Positions 39,317-52,262 are shown, counted from the stretch's first letter. The stretch is DNA of 64,000 nucleotides from Merluccius polli (GCA_030340625.1 JAOPHQ010006611.1:1-64000); one strand, 5' to 3'. Made by a program: numbers and translations. The notes: generated by a model not told the origin, from the letters alone.

Positions 39317-39729
39317 TTAGGGTTAACAACTCACTGAAAAATAAAAAAGGGACACCTCATTGTTCAGACTCCTTAAACCCGTCTGTCCAGTAGTAGAGCG
39401 ATACGGTGCGGTCATCGACATCGGACGCGTGTACGCTTGTCTTCTTTTCAGTTAAGTTGATCACATCCTAAGTGTGTCAGGTTGATCTGGTCCTGGAGGT
39501 CCTCCATGGAGACTCTTCTCTCAGGATAGACTCCCATGTAACTAACATCTAAACCCTACCTGACCCCTGGTCCCATACGGTCCTCCAGCCAAACATTATA
39601 CTGTAGATGGTACATGGACCCCAGACAGGCCTGTCTGGACTATGGATGCTGGACTAGAGGCTACTGAAGTGATATGCAGTGCATCCAGTGCCTAACATTC
39701 AACACCATGTAGACAGGATGAGAGAATGA

Positions 39730-39766
<37 letters not shown>

Positions 39767-40146
39767 TGTCACCTCTGCTAGTGTTAAGGCTTGAGAGTTG
39801 TTTGTGAAATAAACATTTTAAAGGTTTATAATTTCCTGTGTTTTTATCATAGAGGTGTGGTTATACTTTTAATCTGGATCGCCTGATAACATAATGTCAA
39901 TCTTAATCAAGGATGAAGACTATTTCATCATACATATGCATCATAGCTTTTTGTACGCTGGTGGGGCCCCACGTCGTGCAGTGAAAATGTTCATATAAAG
40001 CGCCCTGTTATTCATTTTCCATTGGCATTTTACTGACTTTTTTTTTACTCTCACAGTAATACGGGACAAAGTGTGTCCCTTTTCAGCTCAATACGGGACG
40101 GGTGCTTTTGTTTCTAAATACGGGACGAGACGGTTGGCAACCCTAC
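39317..40146. mobile_element. Possible nonautonomous DNA transposon
   Basis: The left end ttagggttaacaac and the right end gttggcaaccctac are imperfect inverted repeats. They are flanked by ttaaga (39311-39316 and 40147-40152). Inner sequence has repeated tacggga motifs. Boundaries and class are uncertain. Confidence 0.4.
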
Positions 40147-40282
40147 TTAAGACTGATGTCCTCACCTCCATACCAGCTGCTCTCCCTGCACTGTGGCCTC
40201 CTAATGCTCGTCTTAATTAACCAGAAATCAGAAATGAAAATTGTAACAAGAATTTTTACAAAATAAATGTATTTGTCAATAT

Positions 40283-40952
40283 CACACATCTGTGAATGTG
40301 TAAACAGATCTGTAAATGCGTACTGAGATCTGTAAATGTCTGTCATCAGTTATAACTCAGGCGGGAGCTCTGATTGGCCGTCTTTTTACACGTGGATTTT
40401 GGCACACTTCTGCCGTGCAGATCTGCAAATGCGATCCGTGTGTAAAAACGATTTGTCTGTAACTTCACGTTTCCTTTGCCCTGAGCTCAGGCTCACACCG
40501 GGCTTTCAGTAGCAATACAGTCTACACACACTAGTCGGCGTGTAGCACCATGTTAAGCGTGTCATTGTTGGGGTAACAGTTGGTCGGCGGCTCGTGCCAG
40601 CAGTTGGACGTTGAGAGGCCGACGACCGGCCAGTCTCATTAACGGCAACCATGACAATGACACGCTTAACATCACTGGGTGCTACGCGCCGACTAGTGTG
40701 TGTAGACTGTATTGCTACTGAAAGCCCGGCGTGAGCCTGTGAGCCTGAGCTCAGGGCAAAGGAAACGTGAAGTTACAGACAAATCGTTTTTACACACGGA
40801 TCGCATTTGCAGATCTGCATGGCAGAAATGTGCCAAAATCCACGTGTAAAAAGACGGCCAATCAGAGCTCCCGCCTGAGTTATAACTGATGACAGACATT
40901 TACAGATCTCAGTACGCATTTACAGATCTGTTTACACATTCACAGATGTGTG
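40283..40952. repeat. Long inverted repeat (arms about 290 bp, 87 bp spacer)
   Basis: 40283-40567 and 40655-40952 are nearly perfect reverse complements. Spacers B and C carry only sequence matching most of the right arm (52364-52573 and 61617-61825), so the palindrome is specific to A. Confidence 0.88.
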
Positions 40953-42329
40953 TACACTTACAGATCTCTGTACGCATTTGCAGATTTGTCTTCACTTGCA
41001 AAACGAATACAGATTGTTTTACACACACACAAATGTGAATACAGACACACAAATCTTATCACAAATGTGAATACACACAAAGATTTTTTTACACACAAAT
41101 GTGAATACAGACAGACAAATCTTATTACGCACACACAAATGTGAATACACACAAATGTGAATACACACAAATCGTATTACACACACACAGATTGAGATAC
41201 GCACACACAAATAAAATTGTCTCAATAATACCCCCATAGCGGTGTATTCTTCTCGGCTGCCATGCTGGTTTGTGGATGATGAAATGATGGAGGTCCGCTC
41301 CCAAAAGTGTCTGAGTAAATACCTTTTTATTTAACAGAGAACACAAGCGGGATGACATTCTATGCATCTGAATGGCGGCCGAATCTTCTCTGAATCTGAG
41401 TCCGAATCCCCCAATGGGGTCCGAAGCTCTTTGAGACTGTAACTGTGATTAAGGGCTGTACAAATAAAGACTTGACTCCTGTTCAATAAACTAATACTAA
41501 TAAAATGCATGTGATTAAGGAGCAGGTAGGGGTTTGGCTGCAGACGGTTCAAACCCAGTACTTTTCAGCTGGGAGTTGACTTCTCTCTACACAACACACC
41601 ACACACACACACACACACCTCATCCTATAGATATTTTACATGAGTGCATACTGTTAACACCATAACCATTAGATTATGAAGGTCCTTTATTGATCATATA
41701 TATTCATACATATTCCATTGTTAACTATATTTCTACTCAAGGCACAAAGGAGGGAATAGTGATATCCTCCCTCCACACACTGAGGAAGAGGTGAATAGAG
41801 ATGACAACATTCAGTTGGACACACTGAGTTGTTTATTACCATTATGCTTTATGAACAAATACAACAGAACAATAGTCCCTTACATGTGCATGGACATGTT
41901 CTGCTGCCGTGTTGTTCCCAACACAACACAAGGAATCAATATTCAGTTTAAAGTCCTTCACAACATGAACATCATTAGCTTTTCCCAGCCGCATTTATGA
42001 ATATAATATTAATCTGCTTTAAATCATGTCCCATGTTAGGCTTTTCAACATGAAAACTGATATCAGAGCTCTTCATTACAAAAATGTTGTTAAAAATATC
42101 CAACATATTGTCATACAAATTATATTTTTAGATTTTACATCAATCAATACTTAAGACTTTTCAAATTAGAAATAAAATATTTGTGAAAGCTGCTTAGTAA
42201 ATCCTATGGAAGATCTTAAAAGTCACTTCCTTTCATGGTTAAAATATATCAATAGATTTGATAAAGGCAAAGGTTGTAGTTTGCTCATGAATATTCATTT
42301 CTCTGATAGGCTGAGACGCGACCTGCCAC
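40953..42329 (+). repeat. TRIM-array spacer A, second part
   Basis: Aligns with 52574-53975 and 61826-63231. Includes (acacaaatgtgaatac)n repeats (about 41025-41210) and a retroelement tail with gggctgtacaaataaagact (about 41455). The 60-70 codon frames here are shared by the copies but have no recognisable family. Confidence 0.75.
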
Positions 42330-42744
42330 GCGGTAATCAATACAATGAATAGAGAACCGATCAGAAACAAAAGGTAATCAATACAAGAGAGAACCGATCA
42401 GAAACAAAAGGTAATCAATACAAGAGAGAACCGATCAGAAACAATAGGTAATCAATACAAGAGAGAACCGATCAGAAACAATAAGTAATCAATACAATAG
42501 AGAACCGATCAGAAACAATAAGTAAAAAATACAAGAGAGAACCGATCAGAAACAATAGGTAATCAATACAATAGAGAACCGATCAGAAACAATAGGTAAT
42601 CAATACAATAGAGAACCGATCATAAACAATAGGTAATCAATACAATAGAGAACCGATCAGAAACAATAGGTAATCAATACAAGAGAGAACCGATCAGAAA
42701 CAATAGGTAATCAATACAATAGAGAACCGATCAGAAACAATAGG
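42330..42744 (+). repeat. 37 bp minisatellite, spacer A
   Basis: Unit ggtaatcaatacaatagaga + accgatcagaaacaata, about 11 copies, resuming at 44378-44430 after an insertion. Confidence 0.92.
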
Positions 42745-44377
42745 CAGTGGTTAAATTGGGCCGGGGCTAGCCGGGGCATAGCCCCGGCACATAGAAGCCT
42801 GCCTGCAGTCAGTTGCGTAGGCCTACTGGAAATGTCACATAAAATTTGATGAAAGTAATGCTTTGGATGAAAGTAATGCTTTTGAAAATATGATATTTCC
42901 GACAATAAATGAACGCTGTTTTTCAAATGGAATTTCTATTTGGCTCAGCGGAGCTGAGATGAGAACAATCGGAAAACGAGTAGCCTACCGCGGTGAAGTT
43001 AGTTTTAGGTTGGATATTCGACGGATATTCAGTCCAGTTCCAGCCGCGACTTCACGGAGGTTTGCCCGGCAATAGCAGCAGGAGAACGGTTCGCGCACCT
43101 CGCAGAGCCTCGCGGTGAATCGCTGGAAATTGATTTAGGGACCGTCAATAAATTACTTCACGTAAATATATCAATACAAAATACTTGCAGTTTTTCCAAT
43201 AGTTTCCATGTCATGTGACCCAGTGACTCCAAACCAGTATCTAATTGTATTATTAAACCCGAAGAATAAGACACACCACTTTTTATGGTATTTTAGTGCT
43301 TCCTCTATTTTATATGAATATTAATATGCAGGAATGATCATATTTCTTTCAATAGCTTCCATGCCATGTGACCCAGTGACTCCAAACCAGTATCCAATTG
43401 TAAAAGTAAACCCTAAGAATAAGACACACCACTTTTCATGGTATTTTAGTGCTTCCTCTATTTTATATGAATATTAATATTCAGAAATGATACTGTTCTT
43501 TCAATAGCTTCCATGCCATGTGACCCAGTGACTCCAAACCAGTATCCAATTGTAAAAGTAAACCCTAAAAATAAGACACACCACTTTTCATGGTATTTTA
43601 GTGCTTCCTCTATTTTATATGAATATTAATATTCAGAAATGATACTGTTCTTTCAATAGCTTCCATGCCATGTGACCCAGTGACTCCAAACCAGTATCCC
43701 ATTGTGCAACTAAAGCCTAAGAATAAGACACACCACTTTGTATTGTATTTGAGTGCTTCCTCTATTTTATATGAATATTAATATTCAGAAATTATACTGT
43801 TCTTTCAATAGCTTCCATGCCATGTGACCCAGTGACTCCAAACCAGTATCCAATTGTAAAAGTAAACCCTAAGAATAAGACACACCACTTTTCATGGTAT
43901 TTTAGTGCTTCTTCTATTTTATATGAATATTAATATTCATAAATGATACTGTTCTTTCAATAGCTTCCATGCCATGTGACCCAGTGACTCCAAACCAGTA
44001 TCCAATTGTAAACCTAAAGCCTAAGAATAAGACACACCACTTTGTATTGTATTTTAGTGCTTCCTCTATTTTATATGAATATTAATATTCATAACAAGGT
44101 TATAATGTGTAATCAAGTGATGGCTGATTAACAGTAGCCTAATGTAAATGCTACATGCCCTAATACCTGTTGATGCTAAAACAATGCACAGTATAGGCGC
44201 TAAACCTTGCAGTTTTGCACATATCATGTAAGACTCAATTTCTCCATTTCTTTGCACAAAACTCTCCAGAAAGTGCCATTTAATGGTTTATTTTTCAAAA
44301 TTTTCTCCCGGGGGGGCATACCCCCGGACCCCCCTAGGTATAGACCCCCCACATAACAAATCCAAATTTAACCCCTG
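42745..44377. mobile_element. Nonautonomous hAT-type element, 1,633 bp, inserted in the 37 bp array
   Basis: Ends CAGTGGTTAAATT (left) and, read inward on the other strand, CAGGGGTTAAATT (right). Flanked by acaatagg on both sides (42737-42744 and 44378-44385). Removing the element restores a perfect 37 bp unit. Spacers B and C lack it. A 70-codon frame at 42863-43075 matches nothing I know; there is no transposase. Confidence 0.88.
43198..44092. repeat. 152 bp satellite inside the hAT element, 6 copies
   Basis: The unit starts aatagcttccatgccatgtg and runs through gacccagtgactccaaacca and gaatattaatattc. Starts are near 43198, 43351, 43503, 43655, 43807 and 43959, a spacing of 152 or 153 bp. 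Confidence 0.9.
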
Positions 44378-44603
44378 ACAATAGGTAATCAATACAATAG
44401 AGAACTGATCAGAAACAATAGGTAATCATATCACAAATATTACCATCAGATATTTGGTTGAAATATTGATCGCCAAACTACAAATGTCTCCACACTTTAA
44501 AAGTGCTGCGATAATCATCTGTCTGCATGTGATGTGTTAGTTGTGCGCACGCAAAGTCGTTTCTGCTCGCGATGTTTGGAGGTGAGATGATGAGGATCAT
44601 AAC

Positions 44604-47600
44604 CTACAACCCACACAGAGACGCTGAGGAATCAAAACTCCACAACCCAAACCCAGGGAGGAGGACCTCCTGGGTGAATGTGGTCCAGAAGGTGTGGATG
44701 AGTGTCAGTGTGTGTGAGGACCCTCCTACACCTGGGGACACTCTGTAGAAGGACAGAGAGCCAGCAGGCCGGTCCACATACACTCCTACTCTGGTGGAGA
44801 CAGGGGGGGGGCGGGGGATGACTGTTTTACTACCATTGTAATAGGCAGAGTAACCACCATCATGACAATCAAGACTCCAGGACTTGTTGTTCAATCCAAG
44901 CGCGCTGTCCTTACGCGCTCCTCTCCTTGTGATTCCTCTGTATGTCACTCCTATAACAACCTCTCCTCTCATCTCCACCTCCCAGTAACAGCGGCCAGTC
45001 AGACCCTCTCTACACAACACCTGGTCCCAGTAGTCAAATCTCTCTGGGTGGTCAGGATGAGACTGATCCTCTCTAACCACCTCCCTGAGGTCCTCAGACA
45101 GAGAGAGACGTCTGTGGGCTGTGTTTGGGTCCAGTGTGAGTCCACAGGCATCTGATGGGAGAACAAGACATGATTAGGGGCTGAAGGTTGGGTCCATTCC
45201 CGGTTTTCCGGTCCGGTAAACCGACTGGACCGGCATTTGTCACGAAGAGACCAATAAAAAAGTCTCCCAGATCCAACTTGTATTGTGTTGTAATCAGCAG
45301 GATGACCACGTGATGAACATGATGTGATGTTTAGTGGATGACACCTAGTGGTCAAATACGGTACACCGGTCCGGTGTTGAACTTTGTTACACCGACCCAA
45401 CCGTTCATCATCATCATCATCACCATCACCATCATCATCATCATCATCATCATCATCGTCGTCATCGTCATCACAAACATTAACATAGAAAGACACAAAT
45501 ATATGCTATGATAGGTACTATAGTGGAATAGTGTGCTGTGACTTTTATATAGTTTTTAAGATCATTAAAGTTAAAGTTAATTTAAATCCCATGTGTGTGT
45601 GAGTGGCTGTCAGTCAAAACATTGAAACCTAGAAAAATGTATAAACTGCATCTACACCCACAATATTTACACTATCTACACATATTATACATCAACATGT
45701 TCAGCATGGTGAGCTTATGATCATATGAAATATCTGAGCAATACTTTGCATACTGTAAGACATTAAACTGTTAAAGGTTCCAATACACATCCATTGTAAT
45801 GGAGCTTCAAAGGGACACCTGCAGGCTGAACAAAGTGAGCTCACATACAGGCTGGAAATGAACTGCTAGTACCACAGAAGTGGTTCAGACTATACACACA
45901 TACATAAACATACGTACACATACGTATACACACATAATTATCTATTATTAGAATTATTATTGTTATCATTATTGTTGTTGTTATTATTGTTAGTATTGCT
46001 ATTGCCACATTATTATTACTATTATACTGGTGGTGTTGGCAGTGGTAATATTAATTTGCCCGGCTTCTGATTTGAGTGGTGTATTTTGTTTAGTTGTCTC
46101 ACGTTTTGTCTATTTATTCATTTATTGATATTAGTATCACATCATTTATTCATTTGTTCATTTTGCTGGGATCTGTTTTGTCTAAATGTTGCTGGTAGGT
46201 TTCATTTTATTATTTTATATTTCTCTTTCTTCCCTTGATCCTTTTGCTCCATCTCCCCTCCATATCTTTCACACAGAAACCATCCACCCACAAACCCCCA
46301 CACACACACCTACACACATGCGTACGACAATAGAAACCCTTAGTTTGTATTGTGTTGTTGTTGTTGTTGTTGTTGTGTTGTGTTGATGTTGTTGTGCTGT
46401 TGAGTTGTGTTTGGTTGGTTTGAGTCGAGTTCTTCTGCTTGTCTTGTGCTGTCATACAGTCGGTTTAGTTCGTTTCCATGTTGGTCACTTGTATTACACT
46501 ATAAACAACAAATACAAACTACTAATGTGGAAGTGATGTGTATTAGTATGTAGTGTTCACACCCATAGAGGGGGGGGGGGGGCTGAACTCAGGTTATTTG
46601 AACTTCAAATGAATGAAAGATGAATAAATATGTTTTCTTTTCTTTGTGAGTATGGTGGCGAGCGGTAGTTTAGTGTTTAAAACATCAGCGGACTGTAAAT
46701 ACTGCTGAGTGATAGTTTGGGGCTCTTTGCTGCTGTAAATGGTGAGAACAGTCCTAGTTCATGTTCCAGGGCTTTCCATTTCTGCACTCTTCTCATTTCC
46801 TACCCTAACGATATTATTAAACAGCATCACCCCTTATAGTAGGCTGCATTATTATAATTATAATTGTATAAAATGGTTCCAACATGAAATACATGTATAA
46901 TTATTCATGTTAATATTATAATTATTATATTGGTGTGGCTAATGTAATAATTAAAATATTAATAGCAACAAGACAATAGTATTATTTTAATTTATATTAT
47001 GTCTAGAATATAAAATACACATATAATTACGATGAATAGTATCCTGATTATTATGGTTATGTCTAATGTAATAATGATAGCAATAAATAATAACAATAAT
47101 CATAATATAATAACAATTATAGTAATAATATGAATTAAAACATATTTAGAATAAATAATAATAAATAGACCCAATAATAACTAGAATAAAATACAAATGT
47201 AACAATCATAATAATATGACTTATAATCCATAAGAGACATGATCATCAACATCATCTTCATTCCAGTAGGATCTGAATGAACGGACGTCACCTACTGCTG
47301 TGTGGACTTCCATCTAAATAGTTAGTGTGTGTTAATCAAACTAAACAGACACTTACACTTCTTTAGAGATGATCTCAGGTCAGGCACCTTCTTCATCTCC
47401 ATGCTCAGTGTCTTCTTCATCTCCATGCTCAGTGTCTTCTTCATCTCCATGCTCAGTGTCTTCTTCATCTCCATGCTCAGTGTCTCCTGCAGCTGATCCA
47501 GGGATCTCCTCAAGGTCCCTACGTATGATGGAGGACGGACCTCCACTGTGGTCCAGTCCCTGGTGTGTGGAGGATTCTTCAGGGATGTGAAGGTCTGGAG

Positions 47601-48494
47601 GAAGTGGAGGTGGTCTTCAGTGTGTGTGAGCTGCTTCACCTCTGATCTTCTGTTGATCAGATCTTTTATGTCCTGCTCCAGCTGTTTGATGAGGCCTTCA
47701 GCTTGTTTCTCTGTGGATTTCAGTTTCTTTTTAACCGTTTGGCTGAAATCATCCCGCTGCTTTTCAATGCATCTGATCAGATCAGTGAGGACCTGCTCAC
47801 CTTCGGCTATCTCTCTGTCTGCAACTGCTTTGCTGCGTTTTACTGTATCTTTGATCTTCTGAATCTTTTGTTGTCTCTCCTGGATCATCTGCTGAACTTC
47901 AGACTCTATCTTCCCCAGCTGGGCGGTCTTCACTTCATATTCCTCCTTTAGAGGTACAACAGGATGGGACCTGTGGTCCGTCATGCAGACCAGACACACA
48001 CACACCTGGTCAGTCTGGCAGAAGAGCTCCAGAAGTCGGTCGTGTTTCTTACACATCCTGTCTTCCAGACCGTCCATAGGCTCGACCAGCTCATGTTTCT
48101 TCAGGCGTGCGACTCTCTGATGTGGCTCCAGGTGGGTGTGGCAGTAAGACATAAAACACACTAGGCAGGACTTCACGGCTTTCAGCTGGGTCCCAGTACA
48201 GACGTCACAGCGAACTTCTCCTGGTTCAACACAAGACTGCTCTTTGACTCGTACGGACCGTCTAAACTGATCCACCATCTCTGATAAGACGATATTGACA
48301 CGTAGATCAGGTCTTGTGTGGAAAAGCTCATTGCAAACAGGACATTTGTACCGGACTTGGTCATCCCAGAACGTTGTAATACAGGTTCTGCAGAAGTTGT
48401 GTCCACAGGACGTGGTAACTGGGCTGTTGAACACATCCAGACAGATGGAGCAGGAAAAGTTCTCCTCAGACCAGGAAGTGTTAGCAGAGGCCAT
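44604..48494 (-). CDS. btr-type TRIM E3 ubiquitin ligase, gene 1, 561 aa
   Basis: Two coding exons: 48494-47357 (379 codons + 1 nt) and 45151-44604 (stop TAG). The phase-1 junction T|AT restores YACGLTLDPNTA. The eight RING ligands are present: C15, C18, C30, H32, C35, C38, C51, C54. B-box regions at about 96-125 (CDVC...CLVC) and 140-180 (CKKHDRLLELFC...C), a coiled coil at about 185-340, four TLSMEMKK octapeptides before the exon end, and a C-terminal PRY/SPRY (LDPNTAHRRLSLSED ... GRCYWEVE ... VGVYVDRPAGSLSFYRV). The sequence most resembles the fish bloodthirsty-related (btr) TRIM group, which ubiquitinate targets chosen by the SPRY domain and are often linked to antiviral immunity. The ATG lies 2 nt after an acceptor (tgtctag). 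RING to coiled coil in one exon is compact for the family. Tandem paralogue at 54.6-58.6 kb. Confidence 0.9.
45152..47356 (-). other. Intron of TRIM gene 1
   Basis: GT-AG intron of 2.2 kb with (ATC)n at about 45403-45465, (TTG)n near 46355-46400, a G tract near 46569 and AT-rich DNA. It closely matches the intron of gene 2 (55157-57392). No coding sequence is seen. Confidence 0.8.
47395..47485 (-). repeat. Coding 24 bp repeat, 4 units (TRIM gene 1)
   Basis: Encodes TLSMEMKK four times at the end of the coiled coil. Gene 2 has five units. Confidence 0.9.
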
Positions 48495-48605
48495 TCCTAG
48501 ACACAGACCACGTGGTTTATGTGTTGAGCAACGCCATTATCTTTCTAATCCCATGACGGGAAGACAGGTTTTAACTTTATCTCACAGTGCTGCCGTTTTA
48601 CTCAC

Positions 48606-48660
48606 CTTGCTGTAGTTCCTGTCCGTCAGTCGATTTGTTCAAATGCGTTTTCTTTTCCTC
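48606..48660 (-). other. Inferred 5' UTR exon of TRIM gene 1
   Basis: Bounded on the minus strand by acceptor tctctctttcag and donor GCAAG|GTGAGT; 55 nt with no ATG. Joined to the coding exon it would leave 2 nt before the start codon. Confidence 0.6.
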
Positions 48661-48734
48661 CTGAAAGAGAGAACCGCCTCCACGTCGACTGGCTTTGGTT
48701 TCGGGGAACCTTATGTTTCGGTTTCCTGGAATAG

Positions 48735-48866
48735 ACTCCTCCCCTCTCCTCTCGTCTCCTCCCCTCTCCTCTCGTCTCCTCCCCTCTCCTCTCCTCTCCT
48801 CTCCTCCCCTCCTCTCCCCTCTCGTCTCCTCTCCTCTCCTCTCGTCTCCTCCCCTCTCCTCTCGGG
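48735..48866. repeat. Polypyrimidine tract, (CCTCT/CGTCT)n
   Basis: Low-complexity ctcctctcgtctcctcccct tract upstream of TRIM gene 1; a shorter version lies at 58798-58867 in copy 2. Confidence 0.85.
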
Positions 48867-48874
48867 GACATGTC

Positions 48875-49087
48875 TCATGTTGGAGGTGTCGCAGATGTTG
48901 ACGCCTTGATGACAGAGGCAGGGGGCTCCCACTTAAAACACTGTGGCTCAAGGCTCGCCATCTTCACTGTCATGATGGATGATAGTTCCTCCAGAGCCAA
49001 ACTGTTTCGGGTTTTGGTTTTGTTCAGTCCAACCACAGAGAAAACTCGTTCTGCATCAGCATTTGAATGAGGAAGTACCAAGACCAA
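48875..49087 (-). pseudogene. hAT transposase C-terminal dimerisation fragment (copy 1)
   Basis: The open frame of 70 codons reads LVLPHSNADAERVFSVVGLN, then NKTKTRNSLAL and LSSIMTVKM, the conserved hAT-family dimerisation region. No catalytic part and no ends are visible. It lies about 0.4 kb upstream of the TRIM coding exon and is duplicated with it. Confidence 0.85.
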
Positions 49088-50402
49088 CCTGGCAATACGA
49101 GACAGCTGCAGATCTGCTCATACCGGTCACCTTTGAAACATGTACATAGGAAGCCTAATTACTCTCAAGTATGTTTGTGTAGTATTCAATTGATTATGTC
49201 AATGGGTATTCCCGTTGACAGAGAACGTCGAGTGGGTTTTAAATGTCGGCGCTGTTGTGTGTGAAAGATACTTAGAGACGCCAAGACCCGCCTCCCGTTG
49301 CTTCTGATTGGTTTATATCGCGTGGTGCCTTCCGTGGTTGGTTAGATTTAGGCACAAAGGACTGATGGTCTGGGATTGGTTATCTCGGTCAGTCAATCAG
49401 AGTTACTCGAACTACGGCCGCGAGGACCAAAGTTTATTATCATGACAAAAATAGAGTATTGAATGGGGAAATAAGCGGAGAAATGTCAAGTGTGGCGTGT
49501 GGTGTGAGAATGGGTCAAATTGCGTGACTGTCACACTCAAAGCGTGACGCTTGGCAGCTCTGTAATGATATACTTCACTATCCCCCATGATGGTAAACAT
49601 ATTCCAAGCACTTCTTACATTAAGAACAAAATACCAAGTTACCCAAATATTCATATTCTTCAGAGTCAGAGTTATTCAGAGTTAAATGCCTTTATAGGTG
49701 CTACGTCACGATGACGTGAGGCATTGTGGGAATCGCTGAATCTGAGAATAAACGGTCCAATGTTTTATTAAAAATAGAAATGGGTTTCACGTATGTGTTA
49801 GCCTGTCCTCATAACATCTCATCTTCACCTTGCTTTTCAAATGAGTGCCGTCTAGGGACTGAAGTGACACTCCTGAGTGAGGAGGACTTCCCCGTGAATG
49901 GGGTCCTGTCCTCACCCGTTAGTCTTCTAAGATCATACTTTCAGGGATCATTTCTATAGTTTTTGACTTGAGAAATATCGTACGAAAGTGATCGGTTACT
50001 CCAACCACGATGAAGAGTACTGATGTTCCCTTCTGAGCGCGAAGCGGGCAGCGAGTCATGATTCAGTTCATCCGCTCGTTGTCATTGATGACCGTTCCTC
50101 GCTCCCTAGTGGAGCCTGGAGGTAGGGAACATGATCAGAGTGGTCACTTATATACTGTCCTAAAATATGAAGCTGATTCAGTAGCATCCTGGAGGTAGGG
50201 AACATGATCAGAGTGGTCACTTATATACTGTCCTAAAATATGAAGCTGATTCAGTAGCATCCTGGAGGTAGGGAACATGATCAGAGTGGTCACTTATACA
50301 CTGTCCTAAAATATGAAGCTGATTCAGTATTGTCCTGGAGGTAGGGAACATGATCAGAGTGGTCACTTATACACTGTCCTTAAATATCAAGCTGATTCAG
50401 TA

Positions 50403-50457
<55 letters not shown>

Positions 50458-50564
50458 TAATGAATGAAAACATGAAGGTTGGCAATGAAGGATGAACACA
50501 TGAAGGTGTGTGTGTGTGTGTGTGTGTGTGTTATAGTTGACACTGATATTTCAGTGTCATGTGA

Positions 50565-50752
50565 AATGAAGGATGAACACATGAAGGTTGGTAATGAAGG
50601 ATGAACACATGAAGGTTGGTAATGAAGGATGAACACATGAAGGTTGGTAATGAAGGATGAACACATGAAGGTTGGTAATGAAGGATGAACACATGAAGGT
50701 TGGTAATGAAGGATGAACACATGAAGGTTGGCAATGAAGGATGAACACATGA

Positions 50753-50755
<3 letters not shown>
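50565..50755 (+). repeat. 30 bp minisatellite, spacer B
   Basis: About 6-7 units, followed by (GT)n at 50756-50818. A related single unit and shorter (GT)n precede at 50470-50530. Confidence 0.9.
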
Positions 50756-50816
<61 letters not shown>

Positions 50817-50857
50817 GTTATAGTTGACACTGATATTTCAGTGTCATGTGATCTTAA

Positions 50858-51705
50858 AGGGACACTAAGTAATTTTTTCCCCCATCTAGTGGTCAAATTG
50901 TATTTTGCATTCAAACGAATTTATTCTCTCCAGCGCCTCGCGTTTTTGAACTACGGCAAGCGGTATTAGTCAAGATTCAAGAAGCTATGACATGATAACA
51001 TGTCTTCAAACACCACTTCATCACGTTTTGTTTCTGATGATGAGGTACGTTCAGTGCTCGAAGTGGAAAAATATAAGCAACGTGGGGGGGGGGGATATTA
51101 ACCCACCGCGCTACGACCAACGGGGGGGGGGGATATTAACCCACCGCGCTACGACCAACGGGGGATCGTAACCCACCGCGGACCTATGACCGCAGCCTGT
51201 GACAAGTGCCGGTACGCAAGAAAAAGTGCCGGTACGCTAAAGGGTAAAATGTAGAAGTGCCGGTGCTGCGTACCGGTGCGTAGCGGCCCACTTCGAGCAC
51301 TGGGTACGTTATTTCAAACAAACTTCAAACTGCATTGAATCATTAGTGTGAGCATGTATGAGTAATTACTCCTCCAGATAGTGAATTATGTTCTCATGTT
51401 TATATCGTTTTTTAAGTGACAAGCGCGTCTCGCTAAGCTCCTCCTCTGTTCCAGTCACGCTGGCTCTGAGTGAAAACGCGTTTAGCCTTTTAGCTTTTTG
51501 TCCCTCTCGGGAGTCCATAGACCGGAAAGACATGGCGGCCTCCATAGAGCTTGCCCGCCCTATGTATATTCTGATAAGTGATTCTTCGCTCAGGAGGATA
51601 AGTGAGATTGTTGACATTGATCATTGTACACCAATGGGGACTTATTTATGAATGAAGACGTTGATTTGAGGTAATAAATTACTTAAAAAACTACTTAGTG
51701 TCCCT
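50858..51705. mobile_element. TTAA-flanked nonautonomous element, 848 bp
   Basis: Inverted ends agggacactaagta / tacttagtgtccct, flanked by TTAA at 50854-50857 and 51706-51709. Spacer C has a single TTAA (60948-60951) between the same flanks. TTAA targets are used by piggyBac and Kolobok transposases; the AGGG start fits Kolobok better. The 83-codon minus frame at 51366-51617 is unrecognised. Confidence 0.88.
51052..51302. mobile_element. hAT-type MITE nested in the TTAA element, 251 bp
   Basis: Ends cagtgctcgaagtgg and ccacttcgagcactg, flanked by the 8 bp duplication ggtacgtt (51044-51051 and 51303-51310). Contains poly-G tracts and repeats of gatattaacccaccgcgcta. Confidence 0.9.
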
Positions 51706-51709
51706 TTAA

Positions 51710-52262
51710 TCTCCCACTTGACAGAAGTGTCTATCGGGTGTAGTATGCGAGGAGACTCCGGTCTCTGTATTAAATCTCAAGAGCAACTTCCACATGGAGT
51801 TCAGCGGCACTATTGTTCAGTGTCCGCCACGGCCTGAACCTTTATCCTGACGCACGGTGGTGCGACGCGAAATGTCTTCCTGATAGGTAGACTCATAGGA
51901 AACCCTGCTGGAGGGAAACCCCGTTGAGCCCTTACAAACATTCTTTCCACATCCGGTGACTGGTGAGAGGGTGTGGTGGTGATGGGTGCTTGCCACATGG
52001 TGAAGTTGGCGCGGAATGTGCTGCAGGCGTACAGTCCATTAACCAGCACCAGTGGCCAGATCAACTGGAGATACGTCGTTCATCTGAATGATGTCCAAAC
52101 AAAAGATGGACTGCACGCTACCAACAGGGGAACAGACAAGCATGTGAGTTTTGATTCGCAGAAGATGAAGGTGTCCCTGGCTGCACACACACTGGTGGCT
52201 CTGGACCTTGGCTAGTCACAGTGTCAACACTGTGAAGCAACAGCTGAATTCATGGAGGTGAT
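51710..52262 (+). pseudogene. P-element/THAP9-type transposase remnant (spacer B)
   Basis: From about 51980 the frame reads CHMVKLARNVLQ, then QINWRYVVHLNDVQ...DGLHATN and QKMKVSLAAHTL. This is the pattern of the P-element transposase region around the H-x2-K-x2-RN motif and the following W-x-Y and KMKV.LAA segments. The upstream part is broken by stops. It is missing 12 nt present in copy C. Confidence 0.7.
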
